In this document: in pieces, positions 1 to 5,975 of the stretch
How the letters are laid out: every line of letters begins with the position of its first letter
Position numbering within the stretch: the first letter of the stretch is position 1
NCBI GenBank assembly: GCA_947458795.1
Contig: CANHCD010000099.1
Coordinates: 1 to 7,155, forward strand
Length of the DNA stretch: 7,155 nucleotides
Origin: Cyclobacteriaceae bacterium
GTDB lineage: Bacteria; Bacteroidota; Bacteroidia; Cytophagales; Cyclobacteriaceae
Direction: 5' to 3'
Translations under genes and position numbers: made by a program
The notes under the pieces: model-generated
The model's input: the letters and a program-made list of their open reading frames with translations, nothing else
The model's database searches: none
What the model was told of the DNA's origin: nothing

Positions 1-648
1 CCCCTAGTGCCCATTGGAGATCGGCTTCTTTTCCCACAGCTTGATTTTTGCATCAACTTGGGCGGAATCTCCAACCTTTCCCTAGAAAAAAATGGGCAGC
101 GAATTGCCTTTGATTGCAGTCCATTTAATCTTTTGCTCAATCGAGAGGCAATGAAGCTTGGAAGCTCGTTTGACCAAGATGGCGCCTGGGCAAGAGCCGG
201 AAATCTAAATCAGGCACTCCTCGCACAATTAAATGCCCTCCCTTTTTATGCGGTATCGGGCGCAAAATCACTAGGCCGTGAATCGATCGATCAGATCTTC
301 ATTCCCCTGTTGGATCAAAGCGGGCTTTCGCCCAAAGATCTTTTATGCACCTTGGTGGAGCATTTTGCCATCCAAATCGCTGCATTGATCCAAACCCATG
401 CCACAAAGGCTACTCCAAGTGTGTTGCTTACCGGAGGCGGAGCCTACAACCGCTACTTTGTGGAGCGATTGGACCATCAGTTGAATCAACAATGGATTCA
501 AGTAGAAGCCACTAAGGAACTTATTGAATTTAAGGAGGCACTGATTTTTGCATTTCTTGGGGTGCTGAAACTCCGCGGAGAGGCGAATGCGCTATCTTCA
601 GTGACCGGAGCAAGTCGTGATTCTTCAGGAGCTGCCATTTATGGGTAA
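1..648 (+). CDS. anmK: Anhydro-N-acetylmuramic acid kinase, C-terminal part (5' end outside window)
   Basis: AnmK phosphorylates and opens 1,6-anhydro-N-acetylmuramic acid released from peptidoglycan, giving MurNAc-6-phosphate for cytoplasmic murein recycling. The open frame runs to the left edge, so the first visible residues (PLVPIGDRLLF) belong to the protein and the GTG at base 7 is not a start. About 215 C-terminal residues are visible. The family is about 350-370 residues, so roughly the first 140-150 are missing. Visible landmarks, numbered from base 1, are NLGGISN (19-25), FDCSPFN (37-43), KSLGRE (89-94), the ATPase-fold glycine motif TGGGAYN (144-150), the late FKEALIFAFLG helix and a terminal SVTGA (200-204). 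The DCSPFN segment replaces the DTGPGN of proteobacterial enzymes. The Asp is kept and probably is the catalytic base, and this form is what I recall as the Bacteroidota version. Family assignment is secure. Confidence 0.95.
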   Translation, partial: PLVPIGDRLLFPQLDFCINLGGISNLSLEKNGQRIAFDCSPFNLLLNREAMKLGSSFDQDGAWARAGNLNQALLAQLNALPFYAVSGAKSLGRESIDQIFIPLLDQSGLSPKDLLCTLVEHFAIQIAALIQTHATKATPSVLLTGGGAYNRYFVERLDHQLNQQWIQVEATKELIEFKEALIFAFLGVLKLRGEANALSSVTGASRDSSGAAIYG

Positions 649-697
649 AAGTTAGACCTAGGCCGTAAAAGTCAAGAGAGACTGGAAAATATTTCTC

Positions 698-705
698 TAT
701 TTTTG
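698..705 (+). promoter_or_regulatory. Possible Bacteroidota-type -7 promoter element for the downstream dehydrogenase gene
   Basis: TATTTTTG matches the TAnnTTTG consensus of the primary sigma factor in Bacteroidota. It lies 25 bases before the ATG at 731, which would give a leader of about 20 bases. No TTG/TTTG -33 element is visible at the expected 19-21 base spacing (the DNA there reads agagag), so only half of the promoter is supported. An eight-base match with six fixed positions can occur by chance. Confidence 0.3.
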
Positions 706-730
706 GGCTGAATTATAAACCCAAAGAACA

Positions 731-1957
731 ATGCTTGACTTACTCAAAAAATTTGAGAATAAATCCCCTGAAATCGTTTTTGAATGGAGAGATTCTGAAA
801 CAGAGGCTGAGGGATGGGTAGTGATCAACTCCCTGCGTGGGGGAGCTGCCGGAGGGGGAACCCGCATGCGCAAAGGCTTGGACAAACGCGAAGTGGAGTC
901 TCTAGCCAAAACGATGGAGGTAAAGTTTACCGTCTCTGGCCCTGCCATTGGAGGTGCCAAATCAGGAATCAATTTTGACCCAGCAGATCCTCGCAAAGAA
1001 GGGGTGCTCAAACGCTGGTACAAGGCAGTCATGCCACTTCTCAAAAACTACTATGGAACTGGCGGTGATCTGAATGTGGATGAAATCCACGAAGTAATCC
1101 CCATTACCGAATCTTATGGCCTTTGGCATCCCCAAGAAGGAATTGTGAATGGCCACTTTCAAGCGAATGAACCACAAAAAATCAGAAAAATTGGCCAATT
1201 GAGGCAGGGTGTTTCCAAGGTATTGGAAGACCCAAACTTTACTCCAAATGGCGCCAAAAAATATACCGTGGCCGACATGATTACCGGTTATGGCGTCGCA
1301 GAGGCAGTGAAGCACTACTACTCCTTATGGGGAGGTGAGCTAAAGGGAAAGCGGGCGGTGATCCAAGGCTGGGGAAATGTAGGCGCCGCTGCAGCTTGCT
1401 TTTTGGCAGTGGAAGGGGTACGCATCGTCGGCATCATTGATCGAGCAGGAGGACTCATTCGGGAGGAAGGCTTCAACCTGGATGAAATCCGTGAGCTCTT
1501 TTTGAAGCGCGAGGGAAACCAACTGATTGCGGCCAACTTGCTTCCCTTTGAAGAAGTGAATCGGAAAATTTGGGATTTGAAAAGTGAGATTTTCATCCCA
1601 GCAGCGGCCTCACGCCTCCTTACCCAAGATCAGGTGGAGCGTATGGTGGCAGCAGGCCTGGAGGTCATCTCTTGCGGCGCAAATGTACCTTTTGCAGATC
1701 CAGAAATTTTTGTGGGTCCTACAGGCCTGTGGGCAGATGAGCACGTGGCCCTTATCCCTGACTTCATCGCCAACTGTGGCATGGCTCGCGTATTTGCTTA
1801 CTTAATGAGTGATGGAGCTGAAGTCACCGACCAAGCGATTTTTACAGACGTGAGTCATACCATCTTGAAAGCTCTTCAGCGGTCGCATGCCCAAAATCAA
1901 GGGAGAACAAAACTATCCCAAACTTCCTACGAAATAGCTTTAGCGCAGCTCATGTAA
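731..1957 (+). CDS. Glu/Leu/Phe/Val-family amino-acid dehydrogenase
   Basis: This predicted cytoplasmic enzyme of 408 residues should carry out reversible NAD(P)+-dependent oxidative deamination of an amino acid to a 2-oxo acid and ammonium. The N-terminal substrate domain has the glycine-rich GGGTRMR (41-47), the carboxylate-binding Lys65, the catalytic lysine in GGAKSGI (Lys77) and a candidate catalytic Asp113 in GGDLNVD. The Rossmann domain follows TGYGV (185-189) and has GWGNVG (213-218). Asp237 at the end of the second strand suggests NAD+ rather than NADP+ (inference). Late motifs SCGANVPF and IPDFIANCGG-like (IPDFIANCGM) are typical of the family. The active-site signature is off-consensus: a proline (Pro71) sits where the family usually has Leu/Ile/Val three residues before the Gly-Gly. 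The ~60 residues joining the two domains (SYGLWHPQEGIVNGHF) differ from textbook glutamate or leucine dehydrogenases. The substrate therefore cannot be named. ATG start, no clear Shine-Dalgarno. Confidence 0.9.
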   Translation: MLDLLKKFENKSPEIVFEWRDSETEAEGWVVINSLRGGAAGGGTRMRKGLDKREVESLAKTMEVKFTVSGPAIGGAKSGINFDPADPRKEGVLKRWYKAVMPLLKNYYGTGGDLNVDEIHEVIPITESYGLWHPQEGIVNGHFQANEPQKIRKIGQLRQGVSKVLEDPNFTPNGAKKYTVADMITGYGVAEAVKHYYSLWGGELKGKRAVIQGWGNVGAAAACFLAVEGVRIVGIIDRAGGLIREEGFNLDEIRELFLKREGNQLIAANLLPFEEVNRKIWDLKSEIFIPAAASRLLTQDQVERMVAAGLEVISCGANVPFADPEIFVGPTGLWADEHVALIPDFIANCGMARVFAYLMSDGAEVTDQAIFTDVSHTILKALQRSHAQNQGRTKLSQTSYEIALAQLM

Positions 1958-2015
1958 AAAATAGGTGGACTAGCATTCGGAACGAATATTTTGAGCTCCA
2001 GTTCAATTCTAGTGA

Positions 2016-2036
2016 TTCAAAACCTTCTTTTTTGAA
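2016..2036. repeat. 7-bp inverted repeat between the dehydrogenase gene and nhaD
   Basis: TTCAAAA (2016-2022) and TTTTGAA (2030-2036) are perfect complements around a 7-base spacer. The stem is A/T-only apart from one G-C pair, and no U-run follows it, so it is a poor terminator for the upstream gene. A still smaller 5-bp stem (ATTCG/CGAAT, 1975-1987) precedes it and is followed by ATTTTG. Neither is a convincing intrinsic terminator. Confidence 0.35.
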
Positions 2037-2040
2037 CCAG

Positions 2041-2078
2041 AGAATTTACCTCAATTCAGGATAATTGAGTTAAATTCT
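2041..2078. repeat. Long imperfect inverted repeat (15 pairs, one mismatch) upstream of nhaD
   Basis: AGAATTTA (2041-2048) pairs with TAAATTCT (2071-2078), and CTCAATT (2050-2056) pairs with AATTGAG (2063-2069). A single C/T mismatch (2049/2070) separates the two arms, and the loop is CAGGAT (2057-2062). It is the longest inverted repeat in the window outside the terminators. It is not followed by a T-run on either strand, so it does not look like an intrinsic terminator. It ends 102 bases before the nhaD ATG. It could be an operator-like dyad or a hairpin in the nhaD leader; the transcription start is unknown. Confidence 0.6.
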
Positions 2079-2079
2079 T

Positions 2080-2136
2080 AGCGATTGGTTAGGAAAATTA
2101 GCATTTTGAGACTAGAATCGCTTATTAGAACGATTC
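2080..2136 (+). promoter_or_regulatory. Mutually exclusive stems in the putative nhaD leader
   Basis: AATCGCT (2116-2122) is a perfect complement of AGCGATT (2080-2086). The overlapping GAATCG (2115-2120) is a perfect complement of CGATTC (2131-2136). Both cannot form at once, which is the arrangement seen in RNA switches and attenuators. A small stem AAAAT/ATTTT (2094-2107, loop TAGC) sits inside the first pairing. No ligand-binding core is recognised, and no leader transcript is shown by the sequence. The gap downstream to the ATG at 2181 is A/T-rich without a Shine-Dalgarno or a clear TAnnTTTG promoter. Confidence 0.25.
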
Positions 2137-2180
2137 AAACCCTAGATTAAACCTAATTCATCACCAAAAAGCCCAGAAAA

Positions 2181-3536
2181 ATGGAGTTATTAATCATTAT
2201 CATCTTTGTGGTCGGCTATTTTGCCATCGCGCTAGAGCACCCCATCAAGATCAACAAAACTGCTTCTGCCTTACTGACTGCAGTAATTTGTTGGACCATT
2301 TTTACCGTTTCAGGTTCGCCTGAGACCTTATTGACCAGTGAGCGATACCTTCATTTTATCCATGAACTTGGAGATAAGGCCGCCACGCTAAGCGCCGGAG
2401 AATTGCATTTAGAATACGTAGGCGAGCAGCTGGGCCATCATCTCAATGAAATCGCGCAAATCCTATTCTTCTTGATGGGAGCGATGACCATTGTGGAATT
2501 GGTAGATGCACACCAAGGATTCAAATTCATCACGGATCGCATCAAAACAAAGAATCCTATTGCCCTACTTTGGGTAGTGTGTATTGTAGCTTTCTTCTTA
2601 TCCTCTGTATTGGACAACTTGACCACTACCATCGTGATGGTTTCCTTGGTGCGGAAATTGATTCCAGATAAGGAAATGCGTCTGTTCTTTGCAGGTATGA
2701 TTGTGATCGCTGCCAATGCAGGTGGAGCTTGGTCTCCAATCGGTGACGTGACGACCACCATGCTTTGGATTGGCGGACAGATCTCTGCTGCTGCCATCAT
2801 GAAGAGCCTTTTTATCCCAAGCATCGTTTGTGCCTTGGTTCCATTGATTTTCCTCACTTTCACCATGAAGGGTACCTTGGGAGAATTTAAGGATTCAAGT
2901 GAGGCGTCCGCCTCTAGCATTAAATCTGGGAACCTGATGCTTATTCTAGGATTAGGTGCCTTGATCTCTGTGCCAATCTTCAAAACAGTAACCCACCTGC
3001 CTCCATACATGGGCATGTTGCTCGGACTAGGTATCCTATGGGTGATATCTGAATTGATCAATCCAGATTTGGACGAGGCGGAACGAAAGAATTATACTGC
3101 AAGTCATGCCCTTGCTAAAATCGATATGCCAAGCGTTTTATTCTTCCTAGGCATTTTGCTTGCGGTAGGCGCGCTTCAGTCTATGGGTACCTTGGCCAAC
3201 TTTGCTGGATACCTAAATACAACCTTTGGCGACAATCGAATCATCATCACCCTTATCGGTCTCTTGTCTGCTATCGTAGATAACGTGCCTTTGGTGGCTG
3301 CCAGCATGGGTATGTATAGCTTGGAAGCCTATCCAATGGATGACTTCATCTGGATCTATCTTGCCTATTGTGCCGGTACAGGAGGAAGTATCCTGATCAT
3401 TGGATCTGCTGCTGGAGTAGCGGCCATGGGCATGGAGAAAATCGAATTTGGCTGGTACTTGAAGCGTATTTCTTTACTTGCAGCACTAGGTTACTTCGCT
3501 GGTGCAGGCGTTTACTTGCTGATGGCTCAGCTTTAA
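2181..3536 (+). CDS. nhaD: NhaD-type Na+/H+ antiporter
   Basis: This inner-membrane secondary transporter of 451 residues exports Na+ (or Li+) in exchange for protons and belongs to the ion-transporter superfamily that includes ArsB and CitM. The protein is almost wholly hydrophobic, with about a dozen segments. The two halves carry the superfamily's matching Asp-Asn motifs, SSVLDNLTTT (141-150; Asp145, Asn146) and SAIVDNVPLVA (363-373; Asp367, Asn368). Each is followed by a glycine-rich stretch, GGAWSPIGD (181-189) and GTGGS (399-403). These are strongly NhaD-like and separate it from NhaA, NhaB and NhaC. Length is as expected for the family when no cleaved signal is present. ATG start; the upstream bases (cccagaaaa) are A-rich without a Shine-Dalgarno. 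The gene is alone between the repeat-rich leader and a strong terminator, so it is probably transcribed as a single gene. NhaD is typical of marine or alkaline-adapted bacteria. Confidence 0.93.
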   Translation: MELLIIIIFVVGYFAIALEHPIKINKTASALLTAVICWTIFTVSGSPETLLTSERYLHFIHELGDKAATLSAGELHLEYVGEQLGHHLNEIAQILFFLMGAMTIVELVDAHQGFKFITDRIKTKNPIALLWVVCIVAFFLSSVLDNLTTTIVMVSLVRKLIPDKEMRLFFAGMIVIAANAGGAWSPIGDVTTTMLWIGGQISAAAIMKSLFIPSIVCALVPLIFLTFTMKGTLGEFKDSSEASASSIKSGNLMLILGLGALISVPIFKTVTHLPPYMGMLLGLGILWVISELINPDLDEAERKNYTASHALAKIDMPSVLFFLGILLAVGALQSMGTLANFAGYLNTTFGDNRIIITLIGLLSAIVDNVPLVAASMGMYSLEAYPMDDFIWIYLAYCAGTGGSILIIGSAAGVAAMGMEKIEFGWYLKRISLLAALGYFAGAGVYLLMAQL

Positions 3537-3554
3537 GATTCACTTTGTTTTTCG

Positions 3555-3590
3555 AAAAAGGGAGGTTAGTCAGCTAGCCTCCCTTTTTTT
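3555..3590. terminator. Strong bidirectional intrinsic terminator between nhaD and tag
   Basis: GGGAGGTTAG (3560-3569) pairs with CTAGCCTCCC (3574-3583) with one G-U wobble and a TCAG loop. It is flanked by A5 (3555-3559) and T7 (3584-3590), giving a U-tract in both directions. It lies 18 bases after the nhaD stop. On the other strand it begins directly at the tag stop codon, which uses the last T's of the run (3589-3591). It serves both converging genes. Confidence 0.93.
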
Positions 3591-4170
3591 ATTTCCCTAC
3601 CACTTCCAGATTTCTAAAACAGGTCTCGAGGTGATCATTGACCAAACCTGTGGCCTGCATATGGGCATAGAGCACTGTGCTCCCCAAAAACTTAAACCCC
3701 CGTTTCTTCATGTCTTTGGCTAGGCGATCCGACTCGGGAGAGGTGGCGGGATAGGGATCTCCTGGAGAGATTTTATTTTGAATCGGCTGCCCTCCCACAA
3801 AGCCCCAGATGTAGGTAGTGAAGGTGCCAAACTCCGCTTGAATCTCTTGAAATCGTTGCGCATTGTTGATCGCAGCACGAATCTTCATTGCATTCCGCAC
3901 GATGCCTTTATCTTGAAGCAACTCTTCCACATAAGATTCGGGGAATTGGGCTACCTGCAGGTAGTCAAAGTCTGCAAAAGCCCTTCGGTATCCTTCCCGT
4001 TTTTTGAGAATAGTCGCCCAGCTCAAACCTGCTTGTGCACTTTCCAATACTAAAAATTCAAAGTGTGTTCGGTCCTCATAGACCGGTACTCCCCACTCCT
4101 GATCGTGATACGCAATGTATTCCGGAAAGCCCAAGCACCAAGGGCAGCGTGATTTTTGCAAAACATCCAT
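3589..4170 (-). CDS. tag: DNA-3-methyladenine glycosylase I
   Basis: Tag removes 3-methyladenine from alkylated DNA and starts base-excision repair in the cytoplasm. The 193 residues align to the E. coli enzyme with a constant offset of five from the N-terminal zinc ligand to the C-terminal ones. The zinc-snap ligands are Cys9 (in RCPWC), His22 (YHDQEWGVP), His180 and Cys184 (NDHLETC), all present. The base-recognition residues Tyr21, Glu43 (LESAQAGLSW) and Trp51 also match E. coli Tyr16, Glu38 and Trp46. A further cysteine (Cys12) lies beside the first ligand. ATG start at 4170 with an AGAGG eight bases upstream. It follows aroE on the same strand after 85 bases and ends in the shared terminator at 3555-3590. 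It may be co-transcribed with aroE or have its own promoter; no clear TAnnTTTG element is seen in the gap. Assignment is very secure. Confidence 0.96.
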   Translation of the reverse strand: MDVLQKSRCPWCLGFPEYIAYHDQEWGVPVYEDRTHFEFLVLESAQAGLSWATILKKREGYRRAFADFDYLQVAQFPESYVEELLQDKGIVRNAMKIRAAINNAQRFQEIQAEFGTFTTYIWGFVGGQPIQNKISPGDPYPATSPESDRLAKDMKKRGFKFLGSTVLYAHMQATGLVNDHLETCFRNLEVVGK

Positions 4171-4178
4171 GGTCCAAA

Positions 4179-4183
4179 CCTCT
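4179..4183 (-). promoter_or_regulatory. Shine-Dalgarno-like site of tag
   Basis: On the minus strand AGAGG stands eight bases before the tag ATG, a good spacing. It is the only clear Shine-Dalgarno-like sequence in the window, and it supports the start at 4170. Confidence 0.45.
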
Positions 4184-4255
4184 ATAATTTAGACACAACA
4201 AGCAAGTTGAACCGGTACTAGATTCCTTATTTAAGTGCTCGAAAAAAAATGGAAG

Positions 4256-4999
4256 TTAAGCTGGGCTGTTCCAGATGCTCCAAGCCGCTTCAGCCTGCAG
4301 CTCGAGCATGTCCTGGCCATTTTTGGAGGCTCCACCTCTAGCGATGCATTCTTGCATCAGCCGGGTGATTGGAGGATTGTACACCAGATCATACACTCGA
4401 TGCGCTGCATGGAGCTGCTCAAGGGGAATGTTTGGCATGTCCTCCACCTGAGGATAAGTACCTACTGGACTAGTGTTGATGATCAAGGGATGGGAGGCAA
4501 GCCACTGAGGCTGCTCCTTGAGTTCCGCATAGGTAAGCTGCCCCTCCTGTTGACTTCTAGAGACAATGCGAAAGGAAACGCCTAAATCTCGAAGGGCTTG
4601 CTGCACTGCCTTGGAAGCTCCACCAGTACCCAAAACAAGGGCATTGGGAATGTCGTTGCCTAGCCAGGATTGTAGGGATTGCTTAAATCCTAAGTAATCC
4701 GTGTTGAAGCCGATCTTTTTCCCATCGCGAATTCGGATGCAATTCACCGCGCCAATTTGTGCACAGGCGGGGTCCAAGCCATCTAGGTAGGAAATTACTT
4801 GTTCCTTGTAAGGTATGGTTACCGAAAGTCCTTCCAGGCTAGGCTCGCTAGCAAAGAGCTGGGGAAATTCTTGAATGCGTGCTATTGGGTAAAGCTCAAA
4901 TTGGCATCCCTGGATTCCTTCGCGACTAAACTTTTCCGTAAAATACTTCTTGGAAAAGGAGTGCCCCAAAGGAAAACCGATCAAGCCAAATTTTCTCAT
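4256..4999 (-). CDS. aroE: Shikimate dehydrogenase
   Basis: AroE reduces 3-dehydroshikimate to shikimate with NADPH in the chorismate (aromatic amino acid) pathway. The 247-residue protein is a compact version of the family (E. coli has 272). In order it shows the shikimate-binding GFPLGHSFSK (8-17, Ser14 and Ser16), SVTIPYKE with the catalytic Lys65, GAVNC with Asn86, and FNTDYLGF with Asp101. The nucleotide loop LGTGGASKA (123-131) and an arginine at the end of the next strand (VSRSQ), which could contact the NADP phosphate, follow. Then come NTSPVGT, YDLVYNPPIT and the closing NGQDMLELQAEAAW helix. All residues needed for catalysis are visible. Its ATG overlaps the stop of the upstream DUF368 gene by four bases (ATGA), so the two are probably translationally coupled. 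A T8 run follows its stop, but no stem precedes it. Confidence 0.96.
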   Translation of the reverse strand: MRKFGLIGFPLGHSFSKKYFTEKFSREGIQGCQFELYPIARIQEFPQLFASEPSLEGLSVTIPYKEQVISYLDGLDPACAQIGAVNCIRIRDGKKIGFNTDYLGFKQSLQSWLGNDIPNALVLGTGGASKAVQQALRDLGVSFRIVSRSQQEGQLTYAELKEQPQWLASHPLIINTSPVGTYPQVEDMPNIPLEQLHAAHRVYDLVYNPPITRLMQECIARGGASKNGQDMLELQAEAAWSIWNSPA

Positions 5000-5931
5000 C
5001 CTTGCTGCAATTTACTTGCGAGCCATTCGATAAAAATAACGAGGCCAATCCCAAAAAGGAATGCCCCAATTGCCCATTCTACTTGAGGCAACTCGCCCAC
5101 TTTCTCAGCAAAGGTGCTGGGAAGAATATTTTCCGAAAGGAAAGGGACTTCTTTGCCGCTTGAGGAAGTTCGCCAAGAAGTCACCAGCTTCCAAGGCCAT
5201 AGCTCATTGACAGAACCCAGCATAAAACCAGAGAGTAGGCCGATGGTGGCCGTATGGAATTTGCGAAGCAAGTAGGACACTACTCTGCTGAAGGAGAGAA
5301 TGCCGACGAGACATCCTGAGGCAAAAAGGGCAAGTGTCAAAATATCTCGATCCAATACCGCCTGTAGAATCCGCTCGTATTGACCTAAAATCAACAGGAT
5401 AAAACTCCCACTGATCCCGGGCAAAATCATGGCACAAATGGCAATCGCTCCTGCCACAAACGTAAACCAATAGTCGTCAGGGGTGGTGGTTGGCGGCAAA
5501 TTGGTCACCCACCAGGCAAAGGCTGTACCCGCAGCAATTGCCAAAACAACACCCACATTCCATTTCTTTATTTCTTTTAAAATCAGAAAGGCAGAGATCA
5601 AAATTAAGCCAGAGAAAAAGGACCACAGTGGAATCGGATGCACCTCCATCAAGTAGGTAATGACACCGGAAAGCGTAAAGATGCTCGTCATGATCCCTGT
5701 CAAAAGACTCAAGAGAAAGTTGCCATTGACGCGAGCATAGAATTCCTTGATTCGGAAGGATTTCAGCAACAACAAGTTGTCCAAATTAAAGGCATTGATA
5801 CTATCCAAGAGCTCCTGATAGATCCCCGCAATAAGGGCAATTGATCCTCCAGAAACGCCCGGAACGATATCTGCTGCTCCCATGGCTATCCCTTTGAGGT
5901 AGGTTAAGCCGTATTTTTTAACTGTATCCAT
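4996..5931 (-). CDS. DUF368 (PopT-family) membrane protein, probable undecaprenyl-phosphate translocase
   Basis: DUF368 proteins were reported in 2023 (PopT family) to return the lipid carrier undecaprenyl phosphate across the inner membrane for wall and polysaccharide synthesis; that role is taken from the family. The 311-residue protein has about eight hydrophobic segments. It contains two matching re-entrant-like motifs, ADIVPGVSGGSIALIAG (20-36) and AMILPGISGSFILLILG (167-183), each followed by an (I/Q)Y-x-(E/R) helix. A second matching pair is FFSGLILIS (105-113) and LLSGFMLGS (232-240), which shows internal duplication. I take the ATG at 5931 (MDTVKKYGLTYLKG) as the start. An in-frame TTG at 5970 would add 13 residues, but that stretch is the DNA of a terminator-like hairpin (5936-5968) and has no family character. 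The start has no Shine-Dalgarno; the hairpin's T-tract ends four bases before it. aroE overlaps its stop. Confidence 0.9.
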   Translation of the reverse strand: MDTVKKYGLTYLKGIAMGAADIVPGVSGGSIALIAGIYQELLDSINAFNLDNLLLLKSFRIKEFYARVNGNFLLSLLTGIMTSIFTLSGVITYLMEVHPIPLWSFFSGLILISAFLILKEIKKWNVGVVLAIAAGTAFAWWVTNLPPTTTPDDYWFTFVAGAIAICAMILPGISGSFILLILGQYERILQAVLDRDILTLALFASGCLVGILSFSRVVSYLLRKFHTATIGLLSGFMLGSVNELWPWKLVTSWRTSSSGKEVPFLSENILPSTFAEKVGELPQVEWAIGAFLFGIGLVIFIEWLASKLQQG

Positions 5932-5935
5932 ACTG

Positions 5936-5968
5936 AAAAAGAAAGGCTGAAAGAAAACCCTTTCAGCC
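5936..5968 (-). terminator. Intrinsic terminator or attenuator-like hairpin between comA and the DUF368 gene
   Basis: Read on the minus strand, GGCTGAAAG (5968-5960) pairs perfectly with CTTTCAGCC (5953-5945) around a six-base GGTTTT loop, followed by TTTCTTTTT (5944-5936). This has every part of an intrinsic terminator and starts seven bases after the comA stop. Unusually, the T-tract runs to within four bases of the DUF368 ATG at 5931. It should therefore end most comA transcripts, or tune how much RNA continues into DUF368-aroE. Confidence 0.8.
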
Positions 5969-5975
5969 AAATTAA

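Larger units (their letters stand above)
1979..2141. repeat. Degenerate direct repeat pair in the intergenic region before nhaD
   Basis: Two segments, about 1979-2024 and 2092-2141, share the same order of short blocks. These are GGAA, then ATTTTGAG (1988-1995 and 2103-2110), then GATTCAAA (2014-2021 and 2132-2139) followed by ACC or CCC. The blocks recur at offsets of 115 and 118 bases, so the two copies are nearly colinear with a three-base insertion. The sequence between the exact blocks is only loosely similar. This may be an old local duplication or a pair of binding sites; in A/T-rich DNA chance similarity cannot be excluded. Together with the hairpins listed separately it fills most of the 223-base gap (1958-2180), where I find no gene. 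Confidence 0.4.

Noticed and set aside
677..698. Possible terminator of anmK (AGAGA/TCTCT followed by ATTTTT)
   Set aside because: Only five pairs with a 12-base loop and no G/C-rich core; the T-run is better read as part of the TATTTTTG promoter element.
962..1315. Antisense and out-of-frame open frames within the dehydrogenase gene
   Set aside because: They mirror the codon pattern of the real gene and show no recognisable domain, start signal or independent spacing.
2438..3061. Long open frame (207 codons) antisense to nhaD
   Set aside because: It is a shadow of the nhaD coding frame: its sequence has no family resemblance, and the nhaD frame carries all conserved motifs.
4243..4250. A8 run (T8 on the minus strand) just after the aroE stop, as a terminator
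   Set aside because: No stem of more than four pairs precedes the T-run on the minus strand.
4171..4255. Separate promoter for tag in the aroE-tag gap
   Set aside because: TATAGAGGTTTG on the minus strand has the wrong spacing for TAnnTTTG and no firm -33 partner, so a promoter could not be supported.
5932..5970. TTG-start extension of the DUF368 protein by 13 residues
   Set aside because: The added codons are the stem and U-tract of a terminator-like hairpin, and the family's conserved N-terminus begins right after the ATG at 5931.
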